The notes beneath the pieces were generated by a model. It made no database searches and was not told the origin of the DNA. It worked only from the letters and a program-made list of their open reading frames with translations. Positions 6,341-6,553 of a stretch of DNA of 6,553 nucleotides are shown piece by piece. Location: positions 1-6,553 of the forward strand of contig DOMY01000141.1 in the NCBI GenBank assembly GCA_003509785.1. The letters run 5' to 3'. The DNA is from Gemmobacter sp. Lineage in GTDB: Bacteria > Pseudomonadota > Alphaproteobacteria > Rhodobacterales > Rhodobacteraceae. The position numbers and the translations under genes are program-made. Position 1 is the stretch's first letter. Each line of letters begins with the position of its first letter.

Positions 6341-6347
6341 CCCTTCC
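6341..6347 (-). promoter_or_regulatory. Shine-Dalgarno fixing the NDUFA9-like gene start
   Basis: GGAAGGG on the minus strand, 8 bases before ATG 6332. It supports the shorter protein (MSKLVTIYGG) over the upstream in-frame ATG at 6371. Confidence 0.7.
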
Positions 6348-6405
6348 CGGAATGGTGCTAAGTTGCTTCACTCCATAACTTTAAGGGCTTTGCCAAACAA
6401 GCCGC

Positions 6406-6425
6406 AAATCCCTTCGGATTTTTTT
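6406..6425 (+). terminator. Intrinsic-terminator-like hairpin upstream of the tRNA gene
   Basis: AAATCC-CTTC-GGATTT forms a 6-bp stem with a 4-base loop, and the 3' arm runs into a seven-T tract (6419-6425). This has the form of a rho-independent terminator for plus-strand transcription, though the stem is AT-rich and short. No plus-strand gene lies upstream, so it would stop antisense or stray transcripts before the tRNA promoter. The same bases also form an A-rich stretch upstream of the NDUFA9-like gene. Confidence 0.5.
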
Positions 6426-6436
6426 GCCGCAGCCTG

Positions 6437-6465
6437 TTGACACCCCCGGCGCACAGCCGTAAACA
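6437..6465 (+). promoter_or_regulatory. Sigma-70-type promoter of tRNA-Leu
   Basis: A perfect TTGACA (-35, 6437-6442) is followed by a 17-base spacer and TAAACA (6460-6465), a -10 matching the TATAAT consensus at three of six positions. Transcription would begin near 6472, leaving a leader of about 9 bases before the mature tRNA. A strong -35 with a weak -10 is common for tRNA promoters in GC-rich alphaproteobacteria. Confidence 0.65.
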
Positions 6466-6480
6466 CCGCCCCACGACATC

Positions 6481-6553
6481 GCCCAGATGGCGGAATTGGT
6501 AGACGCGCTGGTTTCAGGTACCAGTGTTGCAAGACGTGGAGGTTCGAGTCCTC
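6481..6553 (+). tRNA. tRNA-Leu (anticodon CAG), 3' end cut by window edge
   Basis: The sequence folds as a class II tRNA. The 5' acceptor strand is GCCCAGA (6481-6487). The D arm carries the leucine-type GGCGGAATTGGTAGACGC. The anticodon stem CTGGT/ACCAG encloses the loop TTCAGGT, giving anticodon CAG (6515-6517), which reads the leucine codon CUG. A long variable arm follows, then the T arm GGAGG-TTCGAGT-CCTC. The window ends one base before the T stem closes, so the 3' acceptor strand and CCA are missing. CUG is expected to be the dominant leucine codon in a genome of this base composition, and it is frequent in the genes here. This gene is divergent from the NDUFA9-like gene. Confidence 0.95.

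Noticed and set aside
6386..6403. GGCTT/AAGCC hairpin with an 8-base loop upstream of the NDUFA9-like gene
   Set aside because: It is a short stem with a large loop and no T-tract or other support, so it is within chance expectation.
5040..6440. 466-codon open frame on the plus strand opposite uppP and the NDUFA9-like gene
   Set aside because: It is a shadow of two well-supported minus-strand genes. The product is Gln/His/Arg-rich with no recognisable motif, and it runs across the terminator-like hairpin.

Overview
The window looks like a chromosomal segment of a high-GC alphaproteobacterium, most likely a member of the Rhodobacteraceae (Paracoccus/Rhodobacter-type). I infer this from the codon use, from the NDUFA9-like dehydrogenase and from the style of the glutamate synthase genes; I could not run a similarity search. 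Every protein gene is on the minus strand. The only plus-strand gene is a tRNA-Leu cut by the right edge. Nothing seen here suggests a recent mobile element.

In transcription order (right to left on the minus strand), the first block is an NDUFA9-family NAD(P)-binding protein (6332-5346) followed 3 bases later by uppP, undecaprenyl-diphosphate phosphatase (5342-4536). uppP starts with a forced TTG codon and lies in the same frame as the gene before it. A 162-base AT-rich gap (4374-4535) follows, holding a stem-loop and two related 15-base dyads.

The second block encodes the two glutamate synthase (GOGAT) subunits with three other genes between them. The order is gltD, the small FAD/FeS subunit (4373-2937); an alpha/beta-hydrolase-fold protein (2801-1965); a secreted cysteine-containing protein of unknown function (1968-1255); a GFA-family zinc-binding protein (1265-819); and gltB, the large subunit (815 to beyond position 1). 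From the hydrolase onward, junctions are 4- or 11-base overlaps or a 3-base gap, so these genes are almost certainly co-transcribed and translationally coupled. gltD is separated from the hydrolase by 135 bases that begin with a small hairpin. The two GOGAT subunits would assemble into the enzyme that makes glutamate from glutamine and 2-oxoglutarate; why three unrelated genes lie between them is unexplained.

At the right end, the space between the divergent NDUFA9-like gene and tRNA-Leu(CAG) holds a terminator-like hairpin on the plus strand and a good sigma-70-type promoter for the tRNA. I found no CRISPR array, insertion sequence, rRNA or phage gene. The most useful leads are the split glt operon, the paired dyads upstream of gltD, and the same-frame TGA-CCC-TTG junction before uppP.
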